Source: Stictocephala bisonia (lineage: Eukaryota; Arthropoda; Insecta; Hemiptera; Membracidae). From it: a DNA stretch of 64,000 bases. Shown piece by piece: positions 1-13,168 of this stretch; position 1 is the stretch's first letter, and each line of letters starts with the position of its first letter. Where the stretch lies: NCBI GenBank assembly GCA_035578905.1, contig JAQJVL010000283.1, positions 897,000 to 960,999 on the forward strand, in the 5' to 3' direction. The translations under genes and the position numbers were made by a program. The notes beneath the pieces are model-generated. The model was not told the DNA's origin, did not search any database, and worked only from the letters and a program-made list of their open reading frames with translations.

Positions 1-500
1 CTGGACCTGTGCTAGAGGATAAAAAGTCCCCGACATGTTTAAAACGAATGATCATTTACTCTACGGCATGTACGATAAGGTGAAATAGTGTTAGATTTAA
101 GTTGATGGCTCAGCAGAGCGCGTTAGTTGCCAGCAGGTAGACAGACAGACTCGCAGGACTGATAACTGGAGCCTTATCAAAGAGCAAACATTGCACGAGA
201 TGGGCCCTATGGAGTCATAGGCCTCGATATAACGATGTGTGTTTTAGAATGTTACAAACAGCTGTAGTCAGGGTACTCAGGGTAGCGACAGCAAAGAGGT
301 CAATTCTCTTCACAGAATATCAAGTTTTATCGTGAGGAGACAGTCTTTAAAGAGAGGAAGACAGTTTAAAAATATGTTTTACGAACTTCAATAAAATATT
401 ACTAGACCTATATATTATTAATGTGAAAAAAAAATCCTGCCAATATTTATTTTCAATCACACAAATTCTGAACTAATAAAGGTTAAATATCATCAAACAT
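1..500. other. non-coding, nothing recognised
   Basis: I see no gene, repeat or RNA signal here. The stretch leads directly into the truncated retrotransposon fragment that follows, and no 5' end of that element is visible in it. Confidence 0.5.
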
Positions 501-515
501 ATCTTCAAATATTTT

Positions 516-1088
516 ATCAAAAAGGTGTCACTATCCATCAGCTCTGGCATTTTTATCCTGCGAAGGCTTTCCCTTTTTACAGACATAAATCTCCTCCTGA
601 CTGTATATTACGGTATCATCTATCCTCACCTGATGTATGGTGTTCCAGTTTGGGGTGCTCAATCAACCAGAACCGAATACTTATTCAGGCTCCAAAAAAG
701 AGCCATCAGGGCAATTTTTAGACTGAAAAAAACCGAATCTTGCAAACAAATTTTCAAACAGAAAGGCATTTTAACTTTCCCTTCCATCTATATTCTGGAA
801 ACCCTTTTATTTGTCAAAAAAAATCCACAACTTTTTACCACATCCGCCCATTCGCATAAGTATAATCTCCGAAACAAACTAAATCTGGTAATCCCGAAAC
901 ACAAAACTTCTTTTTCTGAAAGACACCTCTTACAGGCTGGAATACGTCTGTTTAATAATTTACCAGACCACCTAAAACAAGAACAAAAATTGGTCAAGTT
1001 CAAACGAATTTTGAAAGATAAACTAGTAGAGGCAGCTATATATAATGTGAATGAGTTTTTTTCTATCTTTAGTGTACCGGTAAGGTAA
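516..1088 (+). pseudogene. non-LTR reverse transcriptase, C-terminal fragment
   Basis: About 187 codons of open frame match the region downstream of the palm and thumb of LINE reverse transcriptases. Visible hallmarks are a GIIYPHLMYGVPVWG stretch (about residues 30-44), corresponding to the usual 'YPHLxYGxxxWG' block, followed by LQKRAIRAI (56-64), where family members read 'LQKKAIRxI'. The C-terminus has the typical basic segment with a FNNLP motif. The frame is open to the stop at 1086-1088, but no N-terminal endonuclease and no catalytic aspartates are present. The first in-frame codon used (GTG at 525) is not a real start; homology begins slightly upstream. It is a passive relic. Confidence 0.8.
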
Positions 1089-1236
1089 ACATGTTCCTTA
1101 GTTTTAGTGAAATTAAGTTATTTTGAGTTATTTTAGTATTGTAATGACAATTAGTATTGTATATAAGTGACAAATGCCCATGTACAATTTTGTATTCTTG
1201 GCATAATAAAGAATAAAGAATAAAAGAAAAGAATCA
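516..1236 (+). mobile_element. 5'-truncated non-LTR retrotransposon 3' end
   Basis: This is a dead-on-arrival non-LTR (LINE) copy. It contains the C-terminal part of the reverse-transcriptase ORF up to the stop at 1088, then a ~150-bp 3' UTR ending in AATAAAG-type short repeats at about 1203-1236. 5' truncation with a simple-repeat 3' tail is the usual product of target-primed reverse transcription. The catalytic palm (FADD/YADD) is missing, so it cannot encode activity. The clade is uncertain; the C-terminal region looks jockey/CR1-like. Confidence 0.8.
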
Positions 1237-1240
1237 CCAG

Positions 1241-2900
1241 AACAATATACAATGTAGAGCAATCGTCTGATCAAGCAAGTTGTTTGATCGAACCTACTAC
1301 GGTGTCAGAGTGGCAGAGTCTAGTGGAAGTTTTGTATGTCTTCAATACGAAATATGACAATTAAAATTCATTATTTATTTTTTTTTTTAATACGATAAAA
1401 ATTCTAAACGTATTGTGAGAAATGTTCACGTTTTCTATAAACTCGATTTCTATTCAGCCGTTGCGTCATACATTCTTACAAGACTGAAGGTAGACAAAAG
1501 ACTTTCGCTGTCTAAGTCCACTAAAGTGCTTCAGGGCCCAGTGAAAGTGCTTATGAAGTTATGTCGGTGCACTCGTTAAGTCCCGCAAACAGGTCTCACT
1601 TAACGGATCTACAATGGTAGGAAAGTCCAGGCGTTAGTTTGACTCGGCAGCTCAGACACCGTGGGAGTGTTCTAGCACTTACCAACGTAAAAACGTAAAA
1701 AAGGATAACCAAAGAGCTACAGGAATGACTCAACAAATTTAGAGCACTATTGGATGCGACCTCTGTTTCTTTCTTGTCTGTTTTGGGGCTAATATACGTC
1801 ATTACACCTATGAATGAATAAATAAATAAATAAAGAATTTAAATGTCGACCTCTTTATAAACATGATCAACCCTTAGATCTACGCCTCTAACTAGTTCAT
1901 ATATGTTAACTTTGAACCTTGTGAACACACAAATTCATCAACCTTGCCATCTTAGTGCTGCTCTGTACTGGAATTGACTCAGCACGTTTCATTGGTGTTG
2001 GTTGATGTGTTTTCATCAACACCAGCAGATGGATGGCATGATATGACAGGGTGTTCGTGTCTGGCGCTCCGTGCCTGCAGGACGATTTATCTGGGTCCTG
2101 TTGATCCTGAAAGCCTTTGTTCTCCCTTTAACCCCACCCCCTGCATTTCGAATTGGGTTATTGTGCGGATTTCCGAACTCTGGCAACGATTAAACTCTGT
2201 GCAGCTGCGGTGTCAGCGGGACGGAAGGGTGGGTGGGTAGTAACTTAGTCAGCATCTAATTTGGTATAGTTCGTACATACGACAACTATTCACTACAAAC
2301 AATGGAATTCATAACAATATAATGCGACCGTATTAAGGAATAACTAGATCAATGAACAATGTCGACTTTAAACACAAAACTTTAGGTAAGAAAGTTAATT
2401 CAAGTTAATGAGATATTTATATTTTGAATAAATCATAAACAAGCGTGTATTATGATTATTAACATTTGAAATTAGTTTTGATTGTTTGATTAATAATTAT
2501 GAGTTAGATTCACTTCTAAGTTGGAGGCTGTAAATTTTACCTTTATTAAATTATATTTATTTGTAAAAAATGTAGATTTGTACTATACACCCTTTTTTTA
2601 ATATAGCCAACGTCTTATTTTTGTGGCTTGCTGCGATTGTTTTGTTTGATATTGTTTGATTTCTTTGGAGTGCTTTTAAATACTAGTACTGTATATTAAT
2701 ACTTAGTATGAACGTGGTTTTAATGTAAAAACATACAAAAGAAGTTGACATTTGACAGACTACAGCGAAAAAGGATGTCACTTTCGTTCATTTCTTTGTT
2801 TATAATTTTATTGTTTTTTTTTTTTTTGCAATATCCTCTGCAAAAAGAGTAAGTATCCTTTTCCAATACAATTCCCAAAGAGTAATCTCTTATCTATGGC
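1241..2900. other. non-coding; possible short retroposon tail near 1830
   Basis: No gene is recognised. Around 1746-1832 a segment ends in (AATA)n like a SINE or LINE tail. Its stretch TTGGATGCGACCTCTGTTT recurs at about 19893, suggesting a shared repeat. The rest is AT-rich with homopolymer runs (for example a T run at about 2814-2827). Confidence 0.4.
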
Positions 2901-2908
2901 AATAAGAA

Positions 2909-3196
2909 CTACGTAAATGTATTCAGGTAAAAACTGTACGTGTCATTGATATAGATTAAAAATAAAATTGGTCCCAATATTGATCCTTGGAGGACACCAC
3001 TGATTACCCCTTCCTCGTCTGAAAAAATTCTGAAAACTTTGAAATAGTTTTTATGAAATCTCAACTCTTCACGTCTTTCCGCTTTCCTCTTCACTTCTCC
3101 GTAGGGCTTACGCCCCACATCGCACTTATTTCTCAATGATAAAGAGGTATCTACAAAGGAACTTTGGAACGAATTAAGGCAGTGGAAAGTAAACAT
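2909..3196 (-). pseudogene. non-LTR reverse transcriptase scrap (palm motif)
   Basis: On the minus strand, positions 3010-2936 encode VISGVLQGSILGPILFLIYIN, the conserved 'GVPQGSILGPxLFLIYIND' block of LINE reverse transcriptases just before the catalytic YADD. Proline is replaced by leucine. The ~60 residues preceding it in the same frame do not resemble reverse transcriptase, and the frame stops soon after the motif. This is an internal fragment of a decayed element. It abuts the interspersed repeat starting near 3200, but that repeat's other copy (27951-29089) lacks it, so the two are probably independent. Confidence 0.65.
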
Positions 3197-3199
3197 TGG

Positions 3200-4292
3200 T
3201 TCTCCAGTCTATAAAACAACAAAAAGGTTTTACAACAATAAAACGAAAATTTTGTATTTGTATGCAGCTTGATGCACGTTTTAGAGTAGAGTTTCAACTT
3301 CTGGAAACACGTTATCCTTGTGTAATATGACAAAATAAACCATAATCGACTGTGAATAAATTGCTTAAGTTGAAAAGTTCATTCAATAGTTACATGTAAA
3401 ATACAACGATGTTTACTGGCCAGTCATATTTTTACAATTGCCTACCCCTATAATAAGGCAATTCCCAAGCAACAACGACCCTTCAGGAACAACAAAGTTA
3501 GAGTTATAATCAAACAATGTAAACAGAGAAATTGTTCTTTCAAAATACACATGTATAGAGTGGTTATTGACAAAGTAATTATATATTCTTAATAACATGA
3601 TATTAACAGCTGTTTCCTATCACTCACCTCTTACATCAGCGACAGTGGCCGAAGTTGCTTTACACGGAATTTACCCTTCGTGTATCAGTGGTCTCTTAGC
3701 CTACTTGTGCTACATAAATAAATGTGAGTCTCTGTGCAATGACCGAGCATCACGGCTCAACCACAACAAGAAATATTGTAATAAATGGTTCCAAAGAATT
3801 GGCAAATCCTCCCCCCCCCCAAATATGAAACACTAAGAAAATCAAAACTTTGAAAATTACCAGTTTGATTTCCAAATAGGTTTTTTTGCCATAATTATAA
3901 AATTGCTCAAGTTAGAAACGTGCGGTTTTACCAAAATATTTTTAATTGTAATTGACATCTTACCTGAAAATTTAATCAAAATTGTTTGAGCCGTTTTTGA
4001 GAAATTCCTTTTTTGCATGTTTTTTTCCATAAAAAAACTAAAATTTCAAAAAAGTGTTTGGAGATGTTGGCTAAATACAGCTACATACCAAATGTCATAA
4101 AAACTGATCCGTCCGTTTGGTCTCCAGCGAACTGCATATACACATAGACAGACATAAAGTTTTTTTTTCGAAAAAACCACTTTATTTGTTCAGGGGACCC
4201 TTAAATGGATTTTTAGACCAACTTGTAAAAAATTTTTTTTGAACGATCATAATACTTTCTCTATGATAACTCATATGGGAGTAAGTAAAAAA
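3200..4292 (+). repeat. interspersed repeat family R1, copy 1
   Basis: About 1.09 kb here matches, as reverse complement, 27951-29089 along its whole length with moderate divergence and small indels. It includes a C-run (about 3810-3820; G-run in the partner), the GTCCGTTTGG segment with CAGACAGACA, and the TTCAGGGGACCC end. Protein-coding potential is absent. The element class is not recognised; its text of 'aaaacggctcaaacgattttgattaaattttc' type is common in 3' UTRs of insect retroelements, which is only suggestive. Confidence 0.8.
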
Positions 4293-7200
4293 GGGCACAT
4301 TTGTGAATTTTTCCTGGTGAAGAAATGGGGTTGGCTTTAATTGTATTCAGCTTAGGCCACGTTGCGGACCTTTCCAATTTCATTGCTAATCTTAACCTTT
4401 TTTATAATAGTACTTACCAATATATATCTTATGGAATAGATATCTATTGTGGCAGTAATTTGGTTGTAGCATTGGATGTTATAAAATCAATGGTTATACT
4501 AAATACTTGTTGTGTTTCTTTTAACTGTATAAATAGTAAAGTTGATATGAAATAGTTAGAGTATACAGATTTCGTGTCATAGAAAGAATAGTATAGAATA
4601 AAAATGTAAATTATTGTGATCGGTCGAGCTGTTAACAAGTTATGGTGGAACAAACGTACGTACTGTTCAGGCTTTGAAACCATACAAATAAAATTATAAC
4701 CATATAAATTATAATTTTCCGACCAATAGTTAAAAGTCACTATGTGTCAAGTTACTGCACTTAAGGGATGAAAATCCAATATGGCGACTATCAAGTCCAC
4801 TTTACAGTAAGGGTGGTGCGTGGCGTCAAGACGTAAGAAGAGATCCGAGAGGCAATATCGTAGATCCGTAAATACTCAACTTTCCACTCTGATGATTCTT
4901 TTTCAACTTTGGGGTTGATATCATGAGAGGAATAAATCTCAAGCTGGGGTAGGAGTTTTAGGGAGTATTCGCTCAATGAACAGTCGAAAATGTGTTTAAT
5001 ACAATGGAATCTGCAATACAGATGACGATTTGCTATAAAACACTGCTCTCAATTTAACTCGCTGACTGTCTAAGTTATACATAGATGTTCAAATAATTAT
5101 TTATAAACAGGAATATTGACGAATTTTTGACAAAGAAATCATGTCATACAACTCTAAAAAAAGTGATTGGATGAATAAAAAAGGGGTAAATTGAAAACAT
5201 TGAAGCCACGTAAAGGTACTTTACTATGGAACTGTACATGAATTTGAGTACAATTTGGTGATTTTGAATTAAATTTTTTATTATATTCTTGTAATTGAAA
5301 TCAAATTTGCCACTTGAAAAATTTCACACGAACGCATAAAAGTAAATGTAGCATAAATTATAGAAAATAATTTGTATTTGAGGAAGTAAAAATATTCAAT
5401 AAGATGGTAAGTAAAATTTTACGATTCTTAGTTATAATTTCTTAGTTGTTCAAAAATAGAATGGTTGTAGATTTTAAGATATTTAATATAGTACATATTC
5501 TTTGTTATGTGTTTTTAAAACTCACACAGTATGTCTATCGTTTATTTTTCAGGAGTCGTGAAGCCAAGTATGAGATAGTGGGGGGGGGGGGTGTTGGTAG
5601 GTCGTCAGTCAAGGGAAGTTAGTATCAAAGTTAGCTTGAGTTCTTACTAATAATATTAAGTATACTAATTCTTGGACAAAACTTATAATTTTATTGTACC
5701 TTTCTTATTTTATTTTCCCATTCTTCATTCTGTTATAGCTTGTTCCCTTTTAGGTCAACAAGACAGGGTTCCGCTGAGATTTATTTTTACGTTTTGAGTA
5801 CTACGTCACTCGAAGGTCCCCTGTCTCTCCGGTTGGGGTCCACTGAGGCAAGAACAGGCTCTGAGATTTACAACTGTTTAAATTCAGCATAGAAAGACAG
5901 CCTACAAGTATTTTCTCCAAAGCAGTTTTGCCCATTTTTGTAGCTCTCACACATGATATATGGAATCGTCAACGCTGTGTCAAAGCGATATTTAAACTTC
6001 GTGTCGTCTATAGACAAGCTTTATGTCTCACACTGTAAAAATACTGCTGCGTGGAATCTTAGGTGCTTCCAAGAAAAGTTTGTCCAGGATATTTCAAAAT
6101 TTTATTTTTAATTAGCAGGCATTGAGAGCTGCAACTGTACGTATAGGGGGCAAAATTAGCTAACTCACTGTAAATATATATTGTTTCCAACCAAAAATAC
6201 TGATATGTTGACATTGGTCTATAGTCACCACAGAAAATTCAAGATTGAAGTTACTTTGACAATTTTTAGATATCTAACTCTCAATCAGGTTTAATTTTTG
6301 TTTAAAATCGTATTAAGATAATTATTAATGTTTATTTATTCTTTTACATTCCTTGGAACTAATATTTGGGTTCATATCACCCATTCTTTTCAAATTCATA
6401 ATACTGTTTGGTTTGTGGGCTTTAATTTGTAATAGGTGAATTATAAATTGTCTGTACCCTTTTTAAAACTACACATAAATGTATATGAAAGCATACTTTG
6501 TAGCAAGATTGTTTGAAAAAAATGTACTTATTTAGACGATTTAAAATAAATATAACAATTTAAAGCGTCCTCTTTATGAAGTAATGAAGACTTACTGCAC
6601 AACAGCTCTATAAAATACACATTTTTTATCCTAACAAAAATTGTGAACTCCATATCTGAACTGACAAAGACTTGGGCAATGTGCTTTGTTGCTCGTAGAG
6701 AGAGACAAAGTGTGAAAAGGTGTAGATAATAAAGTATAATTAATTAGCTATGAGAGGGAATTGAAATCAATAATTTTTGTCAATCATCTAAACTATTATT
6801 CACTTGGTCACACGTTGTCTCTCTGTATTGTTTGATATACTGTATATACGCTGGGCTGTGCTAATACACTGTATCAAAATGTAAATAGTAGCAAAGCAGA
6901 AATGACAAATCAAACAAAAGCACCATTCGCAAACACACTTGACAGCCTTTGCACCCTGAAATAAAGGGAGAATTGCTTGTTTGTGATAAGCCTCGTGATA
7001 AGGGTGTAGATTAAACAATGGAAGACGCCTCTCCCTCTGTGACGTCACACCCCAGGGAATAGGGGTTTGATCATATGTATATGAGAGTTAGGATGGAGGG
7101 GGGAGGGCAGTTAGTGTTAACAGTTTATGAATATGCATGACCTTGCTTCATATTTGACGTGTTGTTAAGTTTGGAGTGACACAGAACAGGCCCGTATTCG

Positions 7201-8260
7201 GAATGAGTTTGAACCTATATAAATGAAAGTAACAATGATGGATCTTGCCATAACTGGATGTTTGAGAATGAAAATTTGTTTAGTAACGATATTCATAAGG
7301 TTATGGAAATATCTTTTTTTAAATTTATTTTACATAACCTTAATTTGAATAAACAAGTGCCATTTTACACGTGGAAACGATTGTAGCCAGCAAAAGCAAT
7401 GATTTGATTAAGGTAAACATGTTACTAAATTAAGGTATATTTAATGTACATAATAACATAATATGAACTTGATTCAACTGGCTATTAGCTGAGATCAATT
7501 TATATTCAATTAAAGATATTTAACAATAACCCAGTCTTAAGGGTAACGACGGGTAGGTTATCATGGAATCCGAACCACGTGTTTCCCAAGATGAGGCTAT
7601 CTCACTGGCCACTCAACAACTTGATACTCGAGACTATTCAAAGGACTTACTCAGGATGGAAACGTGATAATGTCGAGTTATGACTAACACGGACGTTGTA
7701 ATGTTTTGATATTACCTGAAAGTTTCATAAGTTACCTGAAAATAGTCCCACAGGACTACTTATAACTGGCATAGATAGTCGTTGAGGAGTTTAACTTTCA
7801 CAATGCTTCAACAAAACGTGGTGCTCTAAAACATGTAGCATTTTACTGAGATAGATAAAATTGTCGTGCAGGTCTTGCTTACACAGACGTTGTGATATTT
7901 TGAAGTTCTTCAAGCTACTTTAAAAAATCAGGTTTAAAAACAGTAATTTTCAATGCAATTGTTTATGGAATCTAAAAAACTCTCTTAGTTACTTATAGAA
8001 AATATAAGTCCGTGCTTTGCCAGAGACTTATTTCTTGAAAAATTGAAGGATCATCAAGACCTTCACATGTGTCCTTGTTGCTCTTTTCATCAATTTTCCT
8101 CAGGGAAATTTGTGTCTAAGAAGATGCTAGTTGTGGTGAAAAGTCATGTAAAGAGCATTAATCCTGAGTAATTTTTGAAATGCAATATTTTTAAGGCATA
8201 ATATTTTTAAACTACGTTTTGTGCTACGTAACCCCAGTCTTATTTTAAATTAATGGTTAC
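4293..8260. other. non-coding, no gene recognised
   Basis: AT-rich sequence with no convincing coding frame. A G-run lies at 5580-5591. At 7558-7585 the minus strand carries a fragment matching part of the repeat seen at 20619 and 57027 (ACGTGGTTCGGATTCC). Short open frames here have no recognisable motif. Confidence 0.45.
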
Positions 8261-8264
8261 ACAT

Positions 8265-9840
8265 ACTTATTGTTATTTTTATAATTGATACGAACGTGTT
8301 TAACCTCGTTTTGTACCTAGTTTTGTACTGACTAGATTAAACTAAAAAATAGTATTTAAAGTTATGCACGAGTATTAATGGCAAGTGGTTATTTACATAG
8401 GCAGTTAGACCAAACGATAGTGAATGCAACATTGAGAGAAGTCTTGTCACGCGAATACTGTTGCGTCAATGAAGTGTGAGTGCAATGTGCAATGGCATCT
8501 CTGGTCTAAAGGTTTCAAATTGCTGAATTTGTACTTATTAATATGTTATTAATGTTTAATTTAATTGTTTACTAATCATTTCAAGCGTTTTATCAATATT
8601 TAACATCCTTTCCGTTTTTTCTTCCGACTTGCCTAAAATATTTGACATTTTTAGACTTAGGGATCGCTTACAGTAGCCTTAAAAATGAAAAGCAAAAATA
8701 CAAATGAAAGGAATGTGACGTTCAAAATGCATTCTTTGCAGGTGTTATTTCCACATAATTTACGCAGTATTTATGTATTTAGTTTGCTTTTATCAAAATG
8801 CCTTACTGCACCCATGTTACAGGATATTACCAACTTCCAAATTTCGAGCTATATTTGAGATGATAATAACAAGCTATTCACGAAAGCGAGTCATTTTATG
8901 CAAGTTAAAAGTATTAACGAATAACGCAGTTTAGGGTCGGGTAGACCATGGAACGAACCATTTTCCCGTGAGGAACTGCCATACAAATACGGCAAAATTT
9001 TGGAGGGTGAACGCCATTATACAAAAGGGCATTTTGGATGATTACTAAGCCATAGTTACGAAATAGTCCAATTCTTAAACTGGCCCATAGAAAGGATTTG
9101 AGGGGAACTCCATGCTAACAGGCAGTGGGTCAAAACAGCCATTACGAAAGATTTTGTGCAGGTACGCCTACACAGAAGGGCATTTTGTGAAGTCTCAAGC
9201 CATAAAAAAGGGCTTTTAAAACGAAAATTTTCATGGCAATTTTTGGGAGAAACCCAGTACAAAAGGCATATTAGTGGGCGCCAACTATTCTGAAAAGGGC
9301 ATCAATTTGGGTCCGTTGCTCATATTCAAAATTTTCCTCAGGGAACGCTAAGAAGGGCATTTTGGTGAAAGCCATCGAAAGGCATTATCTGGAGAATTTT
9401 GAAAGTGCAATTTTTAACGCCAATATTAAACAGTTTTGTGGTAATCGCCATAAATAAGGGCACATTATTGTTTTTATAATGATACGAACGTGTTTTAACC
9501 CATTACTAGGCATTTTTGGTAGGAAACCAAAAAACGGATTTTGGGGAAGATGCAAAGGGCATTTATGGGTGGAAAGACCAAAACGAAGGGCACATTTGAG
9601 AGAAGTACGCCAACGAAAGGCGTCATTTGTGGTGAAGGCAATGGCCATCGTTAAAGGCATTTTGCGGGGGAATGTTTATTTTGTTAGTAGTTAATTGCAT
9701 ACAAAAGGGCATTTTAACATCCTTTCCTTTTTTTCGGAACGCCTAAAAATGTGACATTTTAGCTGGGGATCGCTTACAGTAAGCCTTAATGAAAAGCAAA
9801 ATACATGAAAGGAATGTGAACGTCCATACAAGGGCATTTT
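8265..9840 (+). repeat. diverged large duplication bracketing a minisatellite
   Basis: Two blocks recur in the same order. GATACGAACGTGTTT occurs at about 8287 and again at 9481. A ~125-bp block (AACATCCTTTCC through GGGATCGCTTACAGTA to AAAGGAATGTGA) occurs at about 8604-8730 and 9713-9825. The second pair lies ~1.1 kb apart, the first ~1.19 kb, as expected for an old tandem duplication whose copies changed in length. Confidence 0.65.
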
Positions 9841-9945
9841 TGGGTGTTAGTTTGGGCTGGGGGAACGCCATACGAAAGGGCATTTTGGGGGGAACGCCAT
9901 ACGAAAGGGCATTTTGTTTTTGTTTAGCCAGTTTTGTCGTACAGT
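8936..9945 (+). repeat. degenerate minisatellite, GAACGCCATA..AAAGGGCATTTT
   Basis: A motif of roughly 30-40 bp built on GAACGCCATACGAAAGGGCA followed by TTTTGG is repeated irregularly throughout. The two cleanest consecutive copies are at about 9860-9920, and other recognisable units are near 9010, 9165, 9340, 9560, 9700 and 9825. Short open frames on both strands are by-products of the repeat and not genes. Confidence 0.7.
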
Positions 9946-12480
9946 TCCGGCAAAAGGGGGTAAATATTAGTCTAAACTAACTCATTGTAATAGTTTTGAA
10001 TATTGAATGTAACACTCAATAATGAAGTTAAAATTGGTTGACATTTTCCAAAAGAGCAGAAACATAAAAACAATCAACATTGATAAATAAACTATATCAG
10101 GCCATGATAAGTAATACCATAACAGAGCATGCCATTCAACACAGTATCAGGAACCTAATTTAACAATATCAGGGCTTGCAATATAACTAAAACAAAATCA
10201 GGACATGCCATAAAAAACAATATCCGGCCTTTTTAAAATTATTTACATTAAATCTGAAAGGCGTTTGATATGATTTCTTTATGTATTAAAAAATTGTATG
10301 ATTCAATCAAAACAAATACTTTTATAATTTAAAATCATAAAATATTCATTAAAATGGTTATTTCTTTTGAATGGATAGTGTGATTAGCTTCGGTTCAAAA
10401 CGGAAATTTCATCAAATTTAAACTGCTGATATTTGAAAACAACTGAAACCAAAGAGTTTGTAACATAAATAAATTCCTATAAATTAAAATTCTACTATTT
10501 TATATAAAAGTCAATGAAATTAATCTAATCCAACTTTCTCAAAGAAGCGTAGTTCTATTTGGAACACCCTACTGCATAACTCTTGGAGGGGAGAGTTAAG
10601 ACAATGTTGTACGGAAGACATAAATGTATCCACGGGGAACAATGGAATGGAACACGCTGTGTGAGAAACGAGGGGGACCTCGTAAACTGAATCGTCAACT
10701 AGATACATATGGCAGTGATGAAGGAGTATCGGTGCTGTAAGGTCTGACAGCACTTAGTAGACTGAACATGTATATCGTCTAATGATATTATATTTGACGT
10801 GAGTAGTATGTAAGGCTACTGGTAAGGGCACTGACCTTAGTAGATATGATAATGTTCATTGCTGATCAAAAATAGCTGATGATTGTCCACAGACAAGGGC
10901 ATTCATATCATTTTGTGGAATTGTAGGGGTTGCAGCAACAGAGGGGAATCTTTTCACCACTGAGCTGCCTTACTTCACGTGACTAACTTTCGCAACAGTG
11001 TTTAGTTGAACAAAATAACTGTAACAGTTTGTTTAATTGCTGTTTATTGTTTACATTTTTATTCATTTTGTTATTTTTATTATGAATTTGTATTTGAATA
11101 CTAAATAATGATTTAATTTAATTATTCTGAATTCGATTTGTTAGTGTTAATCAAACATCCAACGATCACTGTTCCTAATGGTGTGAGAGGTTAAGCTTGC
11201 TGTTGCGCCGTTAAAATTTTTAAATAGGATAACACATTGGAGGAATAGTAGTTCTCTACCTCACTTCCATCACTCAGTTCATATCACTCGTACCAGTAGC
11301 TTTCAAAGCTGCATATCTATAAGTTGTTTTACTATTACACTTTCACCAATTCTGTTATTAAAGTAATTTTTATTCATTTTATTGTTGGTTTATTTTGTTG
11401 AAAGTATTATAATTTTGTTTAAGTATCCCTCTATTTTTGAAAATTACGTTTTTAATTCAGCCAGTTTTAGCGAACTATCCGTGGTTGTATTACGCACAAT
11501 CGTATCTTTATTTTTACGTCTTACGATACAATGATACAATCTACGATGCAATGTAATTGGCACTACAAACGAGAATCATCGTTAGGACGTGATCGAGACG
11601 TAACAAGGGGTGGAAGTCAGTAAAAAATAATAAGGTCAGCCCCAAGGTGTTTATTTCACCTTCTCGACATCTCAACGAACAATTAGGCAATACAAAGCTA
11701 TCAGTAAGAAATATATGACCTGTCCGAATGTCATTACACAGAAAAAAAATCTATGAACACTCTGTTAACGATATTCTAGTGGTTCTGACACACTAAGATG
11801 TTCTGGCTATTATTTCAAGATTATTCAATCTTCAGTGGAAGCAATGATAGATCAAGGTTTGGCTAGGAGACTGTCATTATATTTTCATTAAAAATTTTAT
11901 AATGATGATGTATTACTACCCCAGAGAAGAAAAAAACAAAGATATCTTTCTAATGATCACATGGAACGCCTCAGTGGCAGTTGGTACCGTAATTATATTG
12001 CAACAAATGAACACCTTTAAAATTGTGTACATAGTAATAACTACTACGTTTATCTCTGAGGATTTTGAGGAAAGTAAGGGTGCTAACAACGGTGATGGCC
12101 CTGTCTTTCCCTTTGTGAACTGTTAAGCTAAATTATTATTCGACACCGAACATTTGTCCTTATCCAACTAAATGTTATTCATTTTTATAAGCCTAAAGTA
12201 ACTGCTGTTTATTTTTTCTTTTTTTACGTACATAAAACGCTTATAGCATTTAAAAAAATTGGAAAACAAAATTGAAATCCGGCACTACCACGCAATTTCG
12301 ATTTGTTTATGCCCGTTACCGCCGAGTCTAGTGTTAGAAGGAAGCACTGTATTTGATGAAACATTTTTTCTTCCTTTCTGTAACAGGCACGTTCGTAACT
12401 ACACGATCCACCACCTGCTGCAGTTCCATTTCTCAACTGGACGTCAGGACGTGGGCACTCATTAGGTAAATACCACCAGT
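9946..12480. other. non-coding, nothing recognised
   Basis: AT-rich sequence without a gene, tandem repeat or RNA signal I can support. Several 60-77 codon frames occur but have no motif and overlap on opposite strands. Confidence 0.45.
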
Positions 12481-12499
12481 TGAGACCGTAGTATTTGTA

Positions 12500-12575
12500 T
12501 ATTACCCGTCTGTATGTGTATGGATGGGCGGGTGGGTCAATACCACTGTATATGTATGGGTGGGTGGGTAGGTAG
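12500..12575 (-). repeat. CCCACC minisatellite family, short copy
   Basis: About two units of the TACGTACAGTGGTATTGACCCACCCACCC-type minisatellite are present in minus orientation (on the plus strand GGGCGGGTGGGTCAATACCACTG). The same family occurs in plus orientation at 24067-24291 and 35877-36370. Confidence 0.7.
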
Positions 12576-13168
12576 TCAGCAGTTGTGTGCGAGTAGAAGA
12601 GAAAAAAGGTATGGGGTAGTATTATTATGATTATAGTATTATCATGACTAAAAAGGAAATAAAATTATTATGATTTATGCAATATTATATAATTTTGAAG
12701 AAAATAGTAACGTTATATGACAATTGATTTTGTAATATACTGTACTTAAAACTTACGTATCACGATGACATCAGGGTTTAAGTCCGTAACTCCAGTCTGG
12801 CCCACCAAGAAGAAAAAAATCGATATAGCCTGTAATGTTTATGTTTTATCGAGGCAAGTGATTTTTTTTAGTTTTGTTCTTATTGAATTAGTTTTATTTA
12901 CGGTAAATTATAGCAACGAACTTTAGGTTTATGACAGAACAAGTTACGTTATCTGCAAGATCTCATAGAAGGTTTCTTCTGCCGTCTTGTGATCGGAATT
13001 GGTGAGCAAAACAAACTTCTAACTTGATTTTCGGCCACTTGATTGATGATTTATTTACAAGAAGTCTCTAGCTAGATGCTTCAAGATGTCTTCTAGAACA
13101 TTGGAATAATTTGTTACTGAACATTATCTGGTTTTATGGAAAGGCCTTTTATGTATTTTAAAGGAATT
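12576..13168. other. non-coding, nothing recognised
   Basis: No gene or repeat is seen between the short minisatellite and the 68-bp satellite. Confidence 0.4.
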
